Shown piece after piece: positions 28,401-36,874 of a stretch of DNA of 64,000 bases; within the stretch, counting starts at the first letter, position 1; every line of letters begins with the position of its first letter. Made by a program: the position numbers and the translations under genes. The notes below the pieces were generated by a model. That model searched no databases and was not told the origin of the DNA. It saw only the letters and a program-made list of their open reading frames with translations. The stretch spans positions 1-64,000 of the forward strand of contig JBARIW010000062.1 in NCBI GenBank assembly GCA_049799955.1. The letters run 5' to 3'. Origin of the DNA: JBGTFE01 sp049799955. GTDB taxonomy: Bacteria; Acidobacteriota; Blastocatellia; Pyrinomonadales; Pyrinomonadaceae.

Positions 28401-29239
28401 GGCGCAAACGGAGCGCGCGCCTGAATGCTTTTATCGCGGATAAAACCGAAAAGATTTCCGCTGAATTGATTTGTTCCGCGCTTGGTAACGACGTTGACGA
28501 TACCGCCGGTCGCGCGTCCGAACTCAGCCGTGTAGGAATTTGTCGAAACCTGATATTCCTGAACCGCTTCCTGCGAAAGCGTCGTGCGCGAAGCGTTGAC
28601 TGAATTGTCCGTAAAATCCGCGCCGTCAACGTTAACCTGTGTCGAGCGTCCGCGCTGCCCGCCGATATTCAAACCCGAAGTCGGCGCCGGTCCGATTGGA
28701 CGACCGTTATCGCGTCCGACGGTTGAAAGCGTCAGGGCAAATCCGGTCGCGCTGCGCTCGTTAATCGGCAGATTTTCGATTCTCTGCTGGTCAATCGTGT
28801 TGGAAAGCGCCGTTCTCGAAGTTTCGACGAGCTCCACCGAATCTCCCGTAATGTTGACAACCGCGCCCGTCGCGCCGATTTCCAGCTTGACTTCCAGCTC
28901 GGCGGTTTGCCCGACGGTTAATTTGACGGGCGAAATAACCGTCTTTTTAAAGTTAGCGGCTTCCACCGTGATTTCATAATCACTCGGCGGCAGCCCGATA
29001 AATCTGTATGCGCCCGAATCATCGGACGTAACGGTGCGTGAAAATCCTGTCGCGGCATCTCTCGCGGTTATGCTTGCGCCGGCGACGACCGCGCCGTTCG
29101 GGTCAACGACCGTGCCGTTTAAATCCGCCGAGCTGACCTGCGACTGCGCCAAAGCGGCGCCGAAACATAAAACTGCAATCATTGCCGACATCGCGATTTT
29201 TGCGGCAACGGCAGAAACTCTAAATGGAAACGCTCTCAT
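25448..29239 (-). CDS. Oar-like TonB-dependent receptor
   Basis: 1263-aa outer-membrane receptor. A signal peptide (cleavage near FGAALAQS) precedes a carboxypeptidase-regulatory-like domain (DLNGTVVDPNGAVVAGASI), then a plug region (GGQRGRSTQVNVDGADFTDN and GRATGGIVNVVTKRGTNQF) and a long 22-strand-type barrel ending in Phe (QFGAKLNF). These Oar-like receptors are greatly expanded in Acidobacteria and are thought to import large or oligomeric substrates; the substrate is unknown. AAGGAG lies 8 bases before the ATG. The stop codon lies 8 bp from the inferred transposon terminus, so the element landed just behind the gene without breaking it. Base composition is clearly more GC-rich than the island. 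Confidence 0.92.
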   Translation of the reverse strand: MRAFPFRVSAVAAKIAMSAMIAVLCFGAALAQSQVSSADLNGTVVDPNGAVVAGASITARDAATGFSRTVTSDDSGAYRFIGLPPSDYEITVEAANFKKTVISPVKLTVGQTAELEVKLEIGATGAVVNITGDSVELVETSRTALSNTIDQQRIENLPINERSATGFALTLSTVGRDNGRPIGPAPTSGLNIGGQRGRSTQVNVDGADFTDNSVNASRTTLSQEAVQEYQVSTNSYTAEFGRATGGIVNVVTKRGTNQFSGNLFGFIRDKSIQARAPFAPFKSAFTRTQYGATLGGPIAKDRSFFFFSWERRQRNESGFFTSDVARGLNGALTFTVPGLPSQTFKNITPAQATFAQGLLGNAATATLGVQYLYLASSGGTTALTGTNPLISPGGGCPAGTQIGTRFFITCAPVPVNTRNANGDFIAFRPLNDLQRVFPVTEGTQYSSLRFDVNLNDTNQLTIRAGYNPGTLTGIQVESQNQSLGQNDFSRTGITRITDTSFTVGLNTTVSAIAANEFRFQFGRRDTTFKSQNGDAVAFNISGTAFIGRELFSPVDRTETRYQVLDNYNLVLGNHTIKFGGDASTIKIPSAIFELNFAGLFNFGDTAAANLLCGSLTGAALTGCLAATANAPAFTPVQSYGLGFPSIYIQGFGNPVSKIQNKPFAFFGQDSWKATRRLTLNYGLRYDMELTETIEPVGFRDPLSGIQLGSADIKAAQDVLGVQQGIPRDRNNFAPRFGFAYDVFGDGKNVVRGALGLFYDHPLLAVAFNSDIADAAQQQQAVLTAGSPSPTALFNAAQVFQGTVCGVQGSAAAICGAAITPGVAASSQYQFLRQRFNDQSFTGFGAVLPFTLPIAKDFQYASATQANLSFERQITKNMAFSISYIFVGAHHLPHPTDLNTPNTALQIQNFQRCFNRLPTSTQEVSTVNPATCNAPTPGGAWINIIPGLISLNSATGQRVIAPAVANFFRPNGPNYFLAQSFGVSKALLDSQLGGTLRTPGIISPFGSVNAQVSDGNSSYNAMNIELKRRFADNYTFLASYTWSHSIDDSSDLQTLLIAQDPRRFNLEKADSLFDQRHRFVFSGVYATPSSWSGSDSMLKKIFADFTIAPIFEISSGRPFNIITNVDANNDQSSQTDRPNVLADGTLCVPGDVLSGGGTCGSRFETVDGQLVFASGNLGRNRGITDKFMSLDLRVARSIRFGERFRLELIAEGFNLFNRFNEASASPNYRDINLLGQRDGGGRFFSTSTAAFDQRQFQFGAKLNF

Positions 29240-29482
29240 TCGTTTATTCTCCTTAGACTAATCTTTTTGAAACTTTTTGAGATTTTGTCAGCGTCTGCCG
29301 GGAAATGCTCGTTTTAATTCGGGATGAAAAAAACCTTTCTCGACAATCAAACTTTCGTTTTTTAACGAAGCAGCTTATTAAATTTTAGCTGACCGATTTA
29401 TAAAATAGATTTGATAGCTTTGACGTTTTTAACGCAAAAAACGTTTTTAAGCAAGCATTAATGTAAGATTTTTGTAATTTTA

Positions 29483-30718
29483 CTATTTAATTTTTTTTGG
29501 CGCGGGCGTTTGCCTCGTCGAACGAGCCAGAATTTGCCGCGCAGCGCGGCTAAAACTGAGCGCGAAAATCAATGCTTTCGCCGCCGAAGGAACAAACGCG
29601 AGATGCCGCATTACCGAGCATACAAGCAGTCTTTTCTGAAATTTACGCCTGTGCCGCGCTTTATATTTTTCCGCGATTTTGTCAATCGAAAATTGATTTT
29701 CCGCAATCTCCTCCGCCAGAATTTCCGCGCTTTCCAATGCCATCAGCATTCCGCTTCCCGTAAACGGGTCGATAAAAGCCGCCGCGTCGCCGACCGAGAA
29801 AAGATTCGGCGCCGGATTTAAATTTTTCACCCCGAAACCGTCAACCGAAACCGCCAGCCAATCATAAACCGGCTTTGCGCTTTTTAGTGTCTCACGCGCC
29901 CGCTTATTTTGAAAAATTACATTTTCGAAAATTTGTTCCGAATTCGAATTAAACTCTTTTACCAAATCGGCTTTAACCAAAAAACAATGATTCGCCAGAT
30001 TGTTTTCGATAAAACTCAAACCGCCGTAACCGCCGCGAAAAAAATAAATCTCGCAGCGTCCTTTTTCTACATTGGCGTTTTCAAGATGAGTTTTAAATCC
30101 GACCAGACGATTTTGGATTTTAGATTTTGGATTTTGGATTTTCTCGCGTAATTCGTAATTCGTAATTCGTAATTGATTTTTTTCCGCTAATTTATCCAAA
30201 ACTCTCGCCCGTCCCGTCGCGTCAATCGTCAAACCGGCTGTGATTTCTTTTAACTCGTTATTTTTCGTCCTCACTTTTACGCCGCAGACTTTGTCTTTCT
30301 CAAATAAAAGCCCGATTGCCGCCGTTTCTTCCAAAACCGAAACGCCCGCGCCGCGCGCTTTTTCCATCAGGCGAAAATCCATTTCAGCGCGGCTGATACT
30401 GAGCGCGCCCTGCAAATCGGCGTTAAACCACGCGCTCGGAACGGAAACGCTTTTGCCGTTTGGCTCATAAAATACGGTTTCCGAAATCCTTTCGCCGCCG
30501 ACCGCGAGCATTTCACGCAAAACGCCGAGTGCGCGAAAATGCGCCAGACATTCCGGCGAAACGAATTCGCCGCAAAGCTTTTGACGCGGAAATTTTTCGC
30601 GCTCAATCAAACAAACCTCGAAATTTTCCTTTGCCAGACGAATCGCAAGGCTCGCGCCCGCCGGTCCCGCGCCGACGACGATAATTTTCGGGCTTGAATT
30701 TTTAAGGCGTGAATTCAT
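29483..30718 (-). CDS. FAD-dependent geranylgeranyl-reductase-like oxidoreductase
   Basis: About 411 aa from the ATG at 30718. The FAD Rossmann motif VVGAGPAGASLAIRLA is at the N-terminus, followed by KLCGEFVSPECL; GDAAAFIDPFTGSGM is the second FAD motif. This is the signature of the geranylgeranyl reductase/FixC-like family, which reduces isoprenoid or related double bonds. A heptad-repeat insertion encodes NQLRITNYELREKIQNPKSK in frame near residue 190 without breaking the protein. Divergent from the thioredoxin-like gene at 30888. The substrate cannot be read from sequence. Confidence 0.85.
   Translation of the reverse strand: MNSRLKNSSPKIIVVGAGPAGASLAIRLAKENFEVCLIEREKFPRQKLCGEFVSPECLAHFRALGVLREMLAVGGERISETVFYEPNGKSVSVPSAWFNADLQGALSISRAEMDFRLMEKARGAGVSVLEETAAIGLLFEKDKVCGVKVRTKNNELKEITAGLTIDATGRARVLDKLAEKNQLRITNYELREKIQNPKSKIQNRLVGFKTHLENANVEKGRCEIYFFRGGYGGLSFIENNLANHCFLVKADLVKEFNSNSEQIFENVIFQNKRARETLKSAKPVYDWLAVSVDGFGVKNLNPAPNLFSVGDAAAFIDPFTGSGMLMALESAEILAEEIAENQFSIDKIAEKYKARHRRKFQKRLLVCSVMRHLAFVPSAAKALIFALSFSRAARQILARSTRQTPAPKKIK
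30110..30174. repeat. heptad repeat arrays inside a coding sequence
   Basis: Two adjacent tandem heptad arrays: about five ATTTTGG/ATTTTAG units, then three to four GTAATTC units. They lie in frame within the flavoprotein gene. The same heptads recur elsewhere: GAATTAC in dapF (39588-39622) and at 62307-62355, and ATTTTGG at 56808-56837. Confidence 0.85.
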
Positions 30719-30744
30719 TTTCAATGACAATCTTAATTGTAGCA

Positions 30745-30793
30745 GTCAATCGTAAATAGGGAAGAAAGGATTCTTAAACTATTTACGATTGAC
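30745..30793. repeat. 15-bp perfect inverted repeat in a divergent promoter region
   Basis: Arms 30745-30759 (GTCAATCGTAAATAG) and 30779-30793 are exact reverse complements. It lies between two divergent genes, so it is not a terminator for either. Its heptad-like build (TCGTAAA/TCAATCG) suggests the same family as the other intergenic hairpins in this part of the window. Confidence 0.75.
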
Positions 30794-30887
30794 GATTGCG
30801 AAAATTTATTGACTAAAAATTCGGAAAGTTTTATTCTTTTAGTTAGCTTACAATTTTCAATTTTGCTCCTGCTGAGCGAGGTTTATT

Positions 30888-31406
30888 ATGAAAGAAAACC
30901 TTGTGAAAAAAGTTGAGGTATTCGCTAACATCGCAATTATCGCCGTCGCGCTTATAATCGGCGGCGTCATTGTCAAAAAATACTTCTTCTCCGAACAACA
31001 AAATCAACCGAAAGAAACAATCTCAATCGGCGCTAAAGTCAATCTGAATCAGGTCGATTGGGCGAAAAACGGGCATACTTTGCTGCTTGTTTTGTCGAAG
31101 GATTGTCATTATTGCGCGGAAAGCGTTCCTTTTTATCAAAAACTTGCAAAGGAGCTTTCCCAAAACGCCAAAGTAAAATTAATTGCCGCTTTTCCCGAAG
31201 ATAAAGCCGTCGCGGGCGAATATCTTCAATCGAATAATGTCGCGGTCAGCGAGATTTACCAAGCCTCCGCGCCGTCGCTCGGCGTGCGCGGAACTCCGAC
31301 GATACTTTTAATTAACGAGAAGGGCGAAGTCGTCGAAAACTGGCTCGGCAAACTGCCTGAAGGCGATGAGAAAAAGGTTTTTGAGCGATTAAAATCCGTT
31401 TCTTAA
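30888..31406 (+). CDS. membrane-anchored thioredoxin-like protein
   Basis: 172 aa with an N-terminal membrane segment (VFANIAIIAVALIIGGVIV) and a thioredoxin-fold domain outside. The redox motif is CHYC in LLLVLSKDCHYCAESVPFY, and the cis-Pro loop is RGTPTILL. It probably reduces or oxidises disulfides in the periplasm, in the TlpA/DsbE style. The Cys-rich exported peptide gene just downstream (31529) is a possible client; that link is inference from proximity. Confidence 0.85.
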   Translation: MKENLVKKVEVFANIAIIAVALIIGGVIVKKYFFSEQQNQPKETISIGAKVNLNQVDWAKNGHTLLLVLSKDCHYCAESVPFYQKLAKELSQNAKVKLIAAFPEDKAVAGEYLQSNNVAVSEIYQASAPSLGVRGTPTILLINEKGEVVENWLGKLPEGDEKKVFERLKSVS

Positions 31407-31528
31407 AAACGGCAAAATCGCCGAAATACTTGTGATAAACCGTAGGCAAGCCGTTTATCGCAAGCTCCGAACAGCAGTTGCCACGTTATAAGTTGTTTTT
31501 CCACTCGGAACGAGTAAGGAGGTTGAAA

Positions 31529-31756
31529 ATGAAAAGTATCATTAAACTTAGCCGTAAGTTTATTTTGTTAGGCGCAATGTTATTTGCGCTCGGTTTTGTG
31601 GTCTCGACGGATTTCGGAACAACCGAAGTCGCCGCCGCGCCCTGTTGCAGTATCTGCGAAGACTATTACGATAATTGTATCGCGCTCGGACATACGCCCG
31701 AATACTGCCTGCCGCGTCAGGAATCGTGTTGGCGATACTGCAATCCCTATTGTTAG
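31529..31756 (+). CDS. small Cys-rich exported protein
   Basis: 75 aa from the ATG at 31529, preceded by AAGGAGG at ideal spacing, one of the best ribosome sites here. A signal peptide of about 36 residues (FILLGAMLFALGFVVSTD, then a cleavage near VAAAP) is followed by a 38-residue mature part with eight Cys, starting CCSICEDYYDNC and ending YCNPYC. It probably forms disulfides outside the cytoplasm. No family is recognised. It has its own terminator at 31786-31829 and follows the thioredoxin-like gene. Confidence 0.75.
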   Translation: MKSIIKLSRKFILLGAMLFALGFVVSTDFGTTEVAAAPCCSICEDYYDNCIALGHTPEYCLPRQESCWRYCNPYC

Positions 31757-31785
31757 TTGAGAAATTGTTTCAAAAAACATAACCT

Positions 31786-31829
31786 AAACAGGTCGCCCGA
31801 AGCTAGCCGCAGCGACCTGTTTATTTTTT
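31786..31829 (+). terminator. Rho-independent terminator
   Basis: An 11-bp perfect stem AAACAGGTCGC (31786-31796) with GCGACCTGTTT (31812-31822), 15-base loop, followed by ATTTTTTAAA. It ends transcription after the Cys-rich gene and sits 7 bp before the next start codon. Confidence 0.9.
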
Positions 31830-31835
31830 AAATCT

Positions 31836-32795
31836 ATGGAAATTATTCCGCTTTCCGTTCCAACGCCCTTTTATGTCGGCGACGTTAATGTTTATTTGAT
31901 AAAAGAAGACCCTTTGACGCTGATTGATGTCGGACCGAAGACGAAAGAAGCCGCTGACGCTCTGCGCGACAAGCTGCGCCGCAACGGCGTCGAATTTGCC
32001 GACGTTCGGCGAATCGTCCTGACGCACGCGCACGAAGACCATTGCGGTCTGGCAAAACAAGTGCGCGACGAAGCGAAAAACGCGGAAATTCTGGTTCACA
32101 ACTGGGAAACCGGACATCTTTTCGGCAGGCTTGCGCGTGAAGAACATCATAAACTGATGATTCGCGCCGGAGTTTCCGACTCGGTTTTCCGCGACATGCA
32201 GGGTCTTTATTCGGAAATCAGTCTTTTGACCGACGCTCTCGCGGAAGGCGAATTTTCGGAATTGAGAGATGAAATGGAAATCGATTTTGCGGGCGGAACG
32301 CTGAAAGTTCTGCACACGCCGGGACATACGCCCGGCTCGTGTTCGTTTGTCCGCGAAGCAAACCGGACTTTAATTGCCGGCGACTGCGTTCTAAAACGCA
32401 TTACGCCGAACCCGATTGTCTCGCCCGACCCGGTTAATAAGGAAAAGCGTTTCAAGTCTCTCGCCGAATATCTGGTCAGCCTTGCGCGCATCAGAAGCTT
32501 TTCGCCGACGCTCGTTTACGGCGGGCACGGCGAGCCAATTTATGATTTTGAAGAGATTTTTAACCGTTACGTCCGCGCCATCGACGAACGACAGCGCCGC
32601 GTCGTCTCGCTCGTTTCCGGCGACGGCGTAACGGCTTTCGATGTCGCGCAGAAGCTTTTTCCGAACGCGATTGACAAGGACGTTCATCGATTTTTAGCCA
32701 TTTCCGAATCAATCGCGCATCTCGATTACGCCGAATCGGAAGGCAAAATCGCGGTCGAATTTAAAGAAGGCGTCGAAGTTTACAGAAAACTTTAA
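31836..32795 (+). CDS. metallo-beta-lactamase-fold hydrolase
   Basis: 319 aa. The metal-binding motif THAHEDH is at residues 63-69 (His64, His66, Asp68, His69), with HTPGHTPGSCSF and later AGDCVL as further ligands and YGGHGEPI near 228. This is the glyoxalase II/lactamase-B2-like layout with an extra C-terminal winged-helix-like domain (GVTAFDVAQKLFPN). It is cytoplasmic and probably a thioester or ester hydrolase; the substrate is unknown. Confidence 0.88.
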   Translation: MEIIPLSVPTPFYVGDVNVYLIKEDPLTLIDVGPKTKEAADALRDKLRRNGVEFADVRRIVLTHAHEDHCGLAKQVRDEAKNAEILVHNWETGHLFGRLAREEHHKLMIRAGVSDSVFRDMQGLYSEISLLTDALAEGEFSELRDEMEIDFAGGTLKVLHTPGHTPGSCSFVREANRTLIAGDCVLKRITPNPIVSPDPVNKEKRFKSLAEYLVSLARIRSFSPTLVYGGHGEPIYDFEEIFNRYVRAIDERQRRVVSLVSGDGVTAFDVAQKLFPNAIDKDVHRFLAISESIAHLDYAESEGKIAVEFKEGVEVYRKL

Positions 32796-32946
32796 TCTCG
32801 CTTATACAACTTATTTTTAATCTCGCCGCATCTTTCAGTTTAGGCTGGACTGTTTCGAACTCTGAAATCTTTTTAGATAACGGAAAATTTTATATATAAA
32901 CGGCAATAATTTATTCAACCGTTCAAAAAAAATTTAAGGAGAATTT

Positions 32947-34620
32947 ATGAAAAAACTTTCCGTCCTGCTGGCTCTTTTCTGCTTTTTAACCAACCCGATT
33001 TTTTCGCAATCAAACTTTTCGCCCGATGTAAAGCGCGTCGCCGTTTTCAAAAACGGCTATGCTTTCACGTATCGTGAAGGCGAAGCGCAGGCGCAAAACG
33101 GCTGGGTTTACACGAACAACACGCCAATCGGCGTTCTCGGAACGGTTTGGGGTTATTCCGGCTCGCCGAACGTTCGCGTGATGCAGCTTCTGGCTTCCGA
33201 GAATGAAAAGCGCGAAATGGAGCGCGTAACCGATGTTGCAGAGATTCTGATTGCCAACGAAGGCGCGCGGATTCGATTTATTGATAATTACAGCAAACAG
33301 TTTGAAGGAACTTACGAAATCGTCAGCCGCAACCGCAATTTCGCTTCGCCCGTTCTGCGCATCGACAATTACACCGACGAATATCGCGAAGACCAGGTAA
33401 CAATCGCGCTGAAAACCGAAACGGGCTTGATGTTTTTCAACGCCGCCGCGATAAGAAACATCGAAATCGTCGGTCAGCCGAAGATGGAAAAGATACGGAT
33501 GAGCAAAGAAAACCGGCTCGCGCTAAAAGTCGAAGGCGCGCGGGACGGCGAGCGCGTAAATCTCGGCATTGCCGCGTTGGAGCGCGGTATTCGATGGATT
33601 CCGGCGTATCGAGTCGAGGTCAAAGGCTCGCCCGTTAAAGAAGCAAAGCTTGAGCTTGAAGCGATGCTGATAAATGAACTGACGGATTTGAAAAACTCGG
33701 AAGTCTTTTTCGTCGTCGGCGTTCCGCATTTTCTTTTTCAGGAAACGATGTCGCCGCTTTCGATGAACGCGGGTTTTGCGGGCGTCTCCTCCTATTTTCA
33801 AGCCGGAACGCGAAATAATCGGCGCGATACATATTCGAACGCGATTATGAGTCAGGTTGCGTCCCAATCCGAAAATACATACGATGGCGAGGACGACGCG
33901 ACGCCGACCGTTTCCGCAGAAGAACGCTCCAACACCTTTTCCGCCGAGCAGCTTTTTCTGTATCAGGCGACCGACATCACTCTAAAGAAAAACGAGCGCG
34001 CTTCTCTAAGGCTGTTTTCGCTGACTGTTCCGGCAAGCGAAGTTTTCGAATGGACTTTGAACGACGCGCCGAATACGACGCAGCGTTATCTGGACAATTC
34101 GGGCAATTCTAATTCTACGCCGCTTCTGCAAGACCTTTCGAGCAAAGTCTGGTACGCGCTGCGGCTTAAAAATCAGACCGGAATGCCGTGGACGACCGCG
34201 CCTGCCTTGAGCTTCCGCGACTGGAAACCGATGGGACAGGATATGCTTTCGTTTACGCCCGTCGGCGGCGAAAACATTCTTCGAATAACGCCCGCGACCG
34301 AGGTTATCGGCACGCACACGCTCGAAGAAAAAGCCCGCGTGCAGGCGCAGATACGCTATGCGGGCAGCACATACAGCTTCGATTTGATAACGGTCGAAGG
34401 CACGATAAAGCTCAAAAACATCAAGAAAGATGCGGTCGAAGTCGTTTTGACAAGAAATCTAATCGGCGATGTCGTTTCGGCGACCGACGCGGGCAAAATC
34501 TCACGCGAAGGCTTGAATCTGCAAGCCGTCAATCCGAATTCAGTCGTAAAATGGAGCTTGTCGCTGCCGTCGGGCGAGAAGGAAATTAAATACACATACA
34601 AAATTTACGTGAGAAGATAG
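32947..34620 (+). CDS. exported protein, DUF4139-like
   Basis: 557 aa with a signal peptide (LSVLLALFCFLTNPIFSQ). The region RVNLGIAALERGIRWIPAYRV and the later beta-rich half with YALRLKNQTGMPWTTAPA resemble DUF4139/mucoidy-inhibitor-like proteins, whose function is poorly known. The start is backed by AAGGAG 7 bases before the ATG. It stands alone: a terminator closes the gene two upstream and a heptad hairpin follows. Family assignment is tentative. Confidence 0.65.
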   Translation: MKKLSVLLALFCFLTNPIFSQSNFSPDVKRVAVFKNGYAFTYREGEAQAQNGWVYTNNTPIGVLGTVWGYSGSPNVRVMQLLASENEKREMERVTDVAEILIANEGARIRFIDNYSKQFEGTYEIVSRNRNFASPVLRIDNYTDEYREDQVTIALKTETGLMFFNAAAIRNIEIVGQPKMEKIRMSKENRLALKVEGARDGERVNLGIAALERGIRWIPAYRVEVKGSPVKEAKLELEAMLINELTDLKNSEVFFVVGVPHFLFQETMSPLSMNAGFAGVSSYFQAGTRNNRRDTYSNAIMSQVASQSENTYDGEDDATPTVSAEERSNTFSAEQLFLYQATDITLKKNERASLRLFSLTVPASEVFEWTLNDAPNTTQRYLDNSGNSNSTPLLQDLSSKVWYALRLKNQTGMPWTTAPALSFRDWKPMGQDMLSFTPVGGENILRITPATEVIGTHTLEEKARVQAQIRYAGSTYSFDLITVEGTIKLKNIKKDAVEVVLTRNLIGDVVSATDAGKISREGLNLQAVNPNSVVKWSLSLPSGEKEIKYTYKIYVRR

Positions 34621-34710
34621 GTAAAAAGTAATTGGTAATTGGTAATTGGTAATTGGTAGGAAAGATTTTACTTATTACCTATCACCTATCACCTATTACC
34701 TATCACTTTT
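34621..34710. repeat. heptad-repeat hairpin between convergent genes
   Basis: Four TAATTGG units, then ACTTATTAC and several CTATCAC/CTATTAC units that can pair back imperfectly. It separates two convergent genes and may serve as a bidirectional terminator. Confidence 0.8.
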
Positions 34711-34712
34711 CC

Positions 34713-35540
34713 TTAAGCAAATTGTCTTTGATTGATTTCCGTAGCTACCTCGTTGATTTTCGTTAAGGTTTCAAAGCCCGGAAGCTGGCGGATTCGCTGC
34801 GTGATTATTTTATCGACGCATTCCAAGCCGTCTTTGCCCTTAAAAAGCGTTCCGATTGTGTAATCGGTCTGCTTTTTCGGCTTTGCGCCCTGACCGACCG
34901 GCGCCCAGAATTTATTGACGACAAAACGCGCGACTTTTCTGGCGAATTTCGACTGTTTGAGTTCGAGCCGCGCCACGCTCCAGTAAAATTTCGTGTGCGC
35001 CGATTCCTCGCGCATAATTCCGGTTAAAATTCCGGTCAAAACCGGGTGATTGGCGAGTTTTATCAAACGCCGGTAGCCCTGCGCCGTGGACATCTCGTGT
35101 ATCGCGCCGAAAGTCATGTGCGTCGCCGTGAATTTTTTGCCGACCAGATTGGTCAGAGTCGTCAGAAGATAGGCGTTTGCGCGGTAAAAGTTCGAGACAT
35201 TGCGCTGAACTTCCTGTTTCCAGTCGCTGCTCGTTTCGATTCCGGCTTCATTCAGAAAACGATTTAAAAGCTCGGCGTGCGCGATTTCTTCAATGCCCCA
35301 ACGCTCCATAAATTTGCTGATAATCGGGTCTTTCCCGGTCGGCGTGCGGCGAAGCTCGGCGTAATACATATCGGTCAAAATCTCTACGTCGCGCATATAC
35401 ATGAGGACGGGCACGAATTTTTTATCGAGCGGATGATTTTTAACGTCCTTCCAGTCGATATTACTCAAAAATTCCGGCGTCAGCGTGCGCGGCTGTTTTT
35501 CATACCAGTTCAGAACATCTCTGTTTGTCTCGAAAGTCAT
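34713..35540 (-). CDS. acyl-ACP desaturase-like ferritin-fold protein
   Basis: 275 aa. Two di-iron half-motifs, EEIAH at residues 84-88 and EESAH in MREESAHTKFYW, plus single Glu residues (Glu53, and Glu in AIHEMS), match the soluble acyl-ACP desaturase/ferritin-like fold. Such enzymes use O2 to introduce double bonds in fatty acids on acyl carrier protein. Many bacterial members are annotated on fold alone, so substrate and activity are uncertain. The gene is flanked by heptad hairpins on both sides. Confidence 0.8.
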   Translation of the reverse strand: MTFETNRDVLNWYEKQPRTLTPEFLSNIDWKDVKNHPLDKKFVPVLMYMRDVEILTDMYYAELRRTPTGKDPIISKFMERWGIEEIAHAELLNRFLNEAGIETSSDWKQEVQRNVSNFYRANAYLLTTLTNLVGKKFTATHMTFGAIHEMSTAQGYRRLIKLANHPVLTGILTGIMREESAHTKFYWSVARLELKQSKFARKVARFVVNKFWAPVGQGAKPKKQTDYTIGTLFKGKDGLECVDKIITQRIRQLPGFETLTKINEVATEINQRQFA

Positions 35541-35555
35541 ATTTTCTCCTGTGAA

Positions 35556-35620
35556 TCAGGCTTTTGGTTTTGGGCTTTTGGTTTTTGCAAAAACCGAAAA
35601 CCGAAGACCGAAAACCTTTT
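35556..35620. repeat. heptad-repeat hairpin upstream of desaturase-like gene
   Basis: GCTTTTGGTTTT-type heptads on one arm pair with AAAACCGAAGACCGAAAACC-type units on the other. It lies in the divergent gap between 35540 and 35717, so it is transcribed at most as a leader. Confidence 0.7.
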
Positions 35621-35716
35621 CCCCGAAACCATCAGTTTCGCTTACATTTTTAATTCGCTATACTAATTCTTTCGGATTCAATCAATTCAAAACGGTGGTG
35701 TTAATATTTAATTAAT

Positions 35717-36754
35717 ATGAAGTATTTTTCTTTGATTTTTGTTCTTATTCTAACTCTGTGTGGCAATAGTTTCGGGCAGCTTCAGGTTGCGGGCGAAAAA
35801 CATCTGCAAAATATAAAGCAGCTTACATTCGGCGGCGAAAATGCCGAAGCTTACTTTTCTTTCGACGGAAAACAACTGATTTTCCAGTCAAAACGCGACG
35901 ATTTGAAATGCGACCAGATTTTCTCGATGAACATCGACGGCTCAAACGTGCGGATGGTTTCAAACGGCGAAGGTCGCACGACCTGTTCCTACTTTTTCAA
36001 AGGCGGCAAGAAAGTCCTTTACGCTTCGACCTTCGGCGGCAAAAAAGATTGCCCGCCGAATCCCGATTTCTCGAAAGGCTACGTCTGGGCGATTTATCCC
36101 GATTACGAGATTTACACGGCAAAACCCGACGGAACAGGCATTAAAAATTTGACCAATTCGCCCGGTTACGACGCCGAAGCGACCGTTTCGCCGAACGGGA
36201 AGAAAATCGTTTTCACATCGGAACGCGACGGCGACCTCGAGCTTTATTCGATGGATACGAACGGCAAAAACATCAAGCGCCTGACCAACGAACCCGGCTA
36301 CGACGGCGGCGCTTTCTTTTCGCCCGACAGCAAATGGCTCGTCTATCGCGGCTCGCACCCGACCGATGAAAAGTTAATCAAACGCGACAAAGAGCTTTTG
36401 CAGGAACACTTAATAGTCCCGACAATCTTCGAAGTCTGGGTAATGAAAGCCGACGGCAGCGGCAAAAAACAGGTTACAAAATTAAACGCCGCCAGCTTCG
36501 CGCCGTTTTTCACGCCCGACGGCAAGCGAATTATCTTCTGCACAAACTATTTCGCAACCGACGCGCGCAAGCGAAATTTCGATTTAGCCGTGATAAACGT
36601 GGACGGAACCGGCTTGGAAAGAATTACTTTCAACGAATCTTTCGACGGCTTCCCGATGTTCTCGCCCGACGGCAAAAAACTCGTCTTCGCGTCAAACCGA
36701 AACGCCGCGAAAACGGGCGACACGAATGTTTTTATCGCCGATTGGATTGAGTAA
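35717..36754 (+). CDS. exported TolB-like beta-propeller protein
   Basis: 345 aa with signal peptide (FVLILTLCGNSFGQ). Repeated PD40/WD40-like blades are clear: AYFSFDGKQLIFQSKRDD, ATVSPNGKKIVFTSERDG, AFFSPDSKWLVYRGSHP, PFFTPDGKRIIFCTNYF and PMFSPDGKKLVFASNRN. It is probably periplasmic and may bind partner proteins or form part of a peptidase complex; the M28 peptidase gene lies 120 bp downstream. No enzyme motif is visible. Confidence 0.85.
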   Translation: MKYFSLIFVLILTLCGNSFGQLQVAGEKHLQNIKQLTFGGENAEAYFSFDGKQLIFQSKRDDLKCDQIFSMNIDGSNVRMVSNGEGRTTCSYFFKGGKKVLYASTFGGKKDCPPNPDFSKGYVWAIYPDYEIYTAKPDGTGIKNLTNSPGYDAEATVSPNGKKIVFTSERDGDLELYSMDTNGKNIKRLTNEPGYDGGAFFSPDSKWLVYRGSHPTDEKLIKRDKELLQEHLIVPTIFEVWVMKADGSGKKQVTKLNAASFAPFFTPDGKRIIFCTNYFATDARKRNFDLAVINVDGTGLERITFNESFDGFPMFSPDGKKLVFASNRNAAKTGDTNVFIADWIE

Positions 36755-36770
36755 AAAAAACAAAAGCGGA

Positions 36771-36867
36771 ATAGACCGCGGATAAACGCAGATTAGGCGG
36801 GTTTTCGCGGATAATTTTAAATAAATCCGCGAAAATCCGCTAAATCCGTGTTTATCCGCGGTCTATC
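36771..36867. repeat. about 97-bp imperfect palindromic repeat
   Basis: Arms of about 43 bases, outer parts ATAGACCGCGGATAAAC and GTTTATCCGCGGTCTAT, pair with few mismatches around an AT-rich loop. A second member with similar arms lies at 51293-51390. It sits between two genes transcribed in the same direction. Confidence 0.85.
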
Positions 36868-36874
36868 GATTTTT

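Noticed and set aside
25618..29261. Many long frames opposite and within the receptor gene
   Set aside because: High-GC codon bias creates shadow frames; none has motifs or ribosome sites and the receptor frame is continuous.
34621..34710. CRISPR array
   Set aside because: Units are 7 bases, contiguous, and mirrored by an inverted partner; there are no unique spacers and no cas genes.
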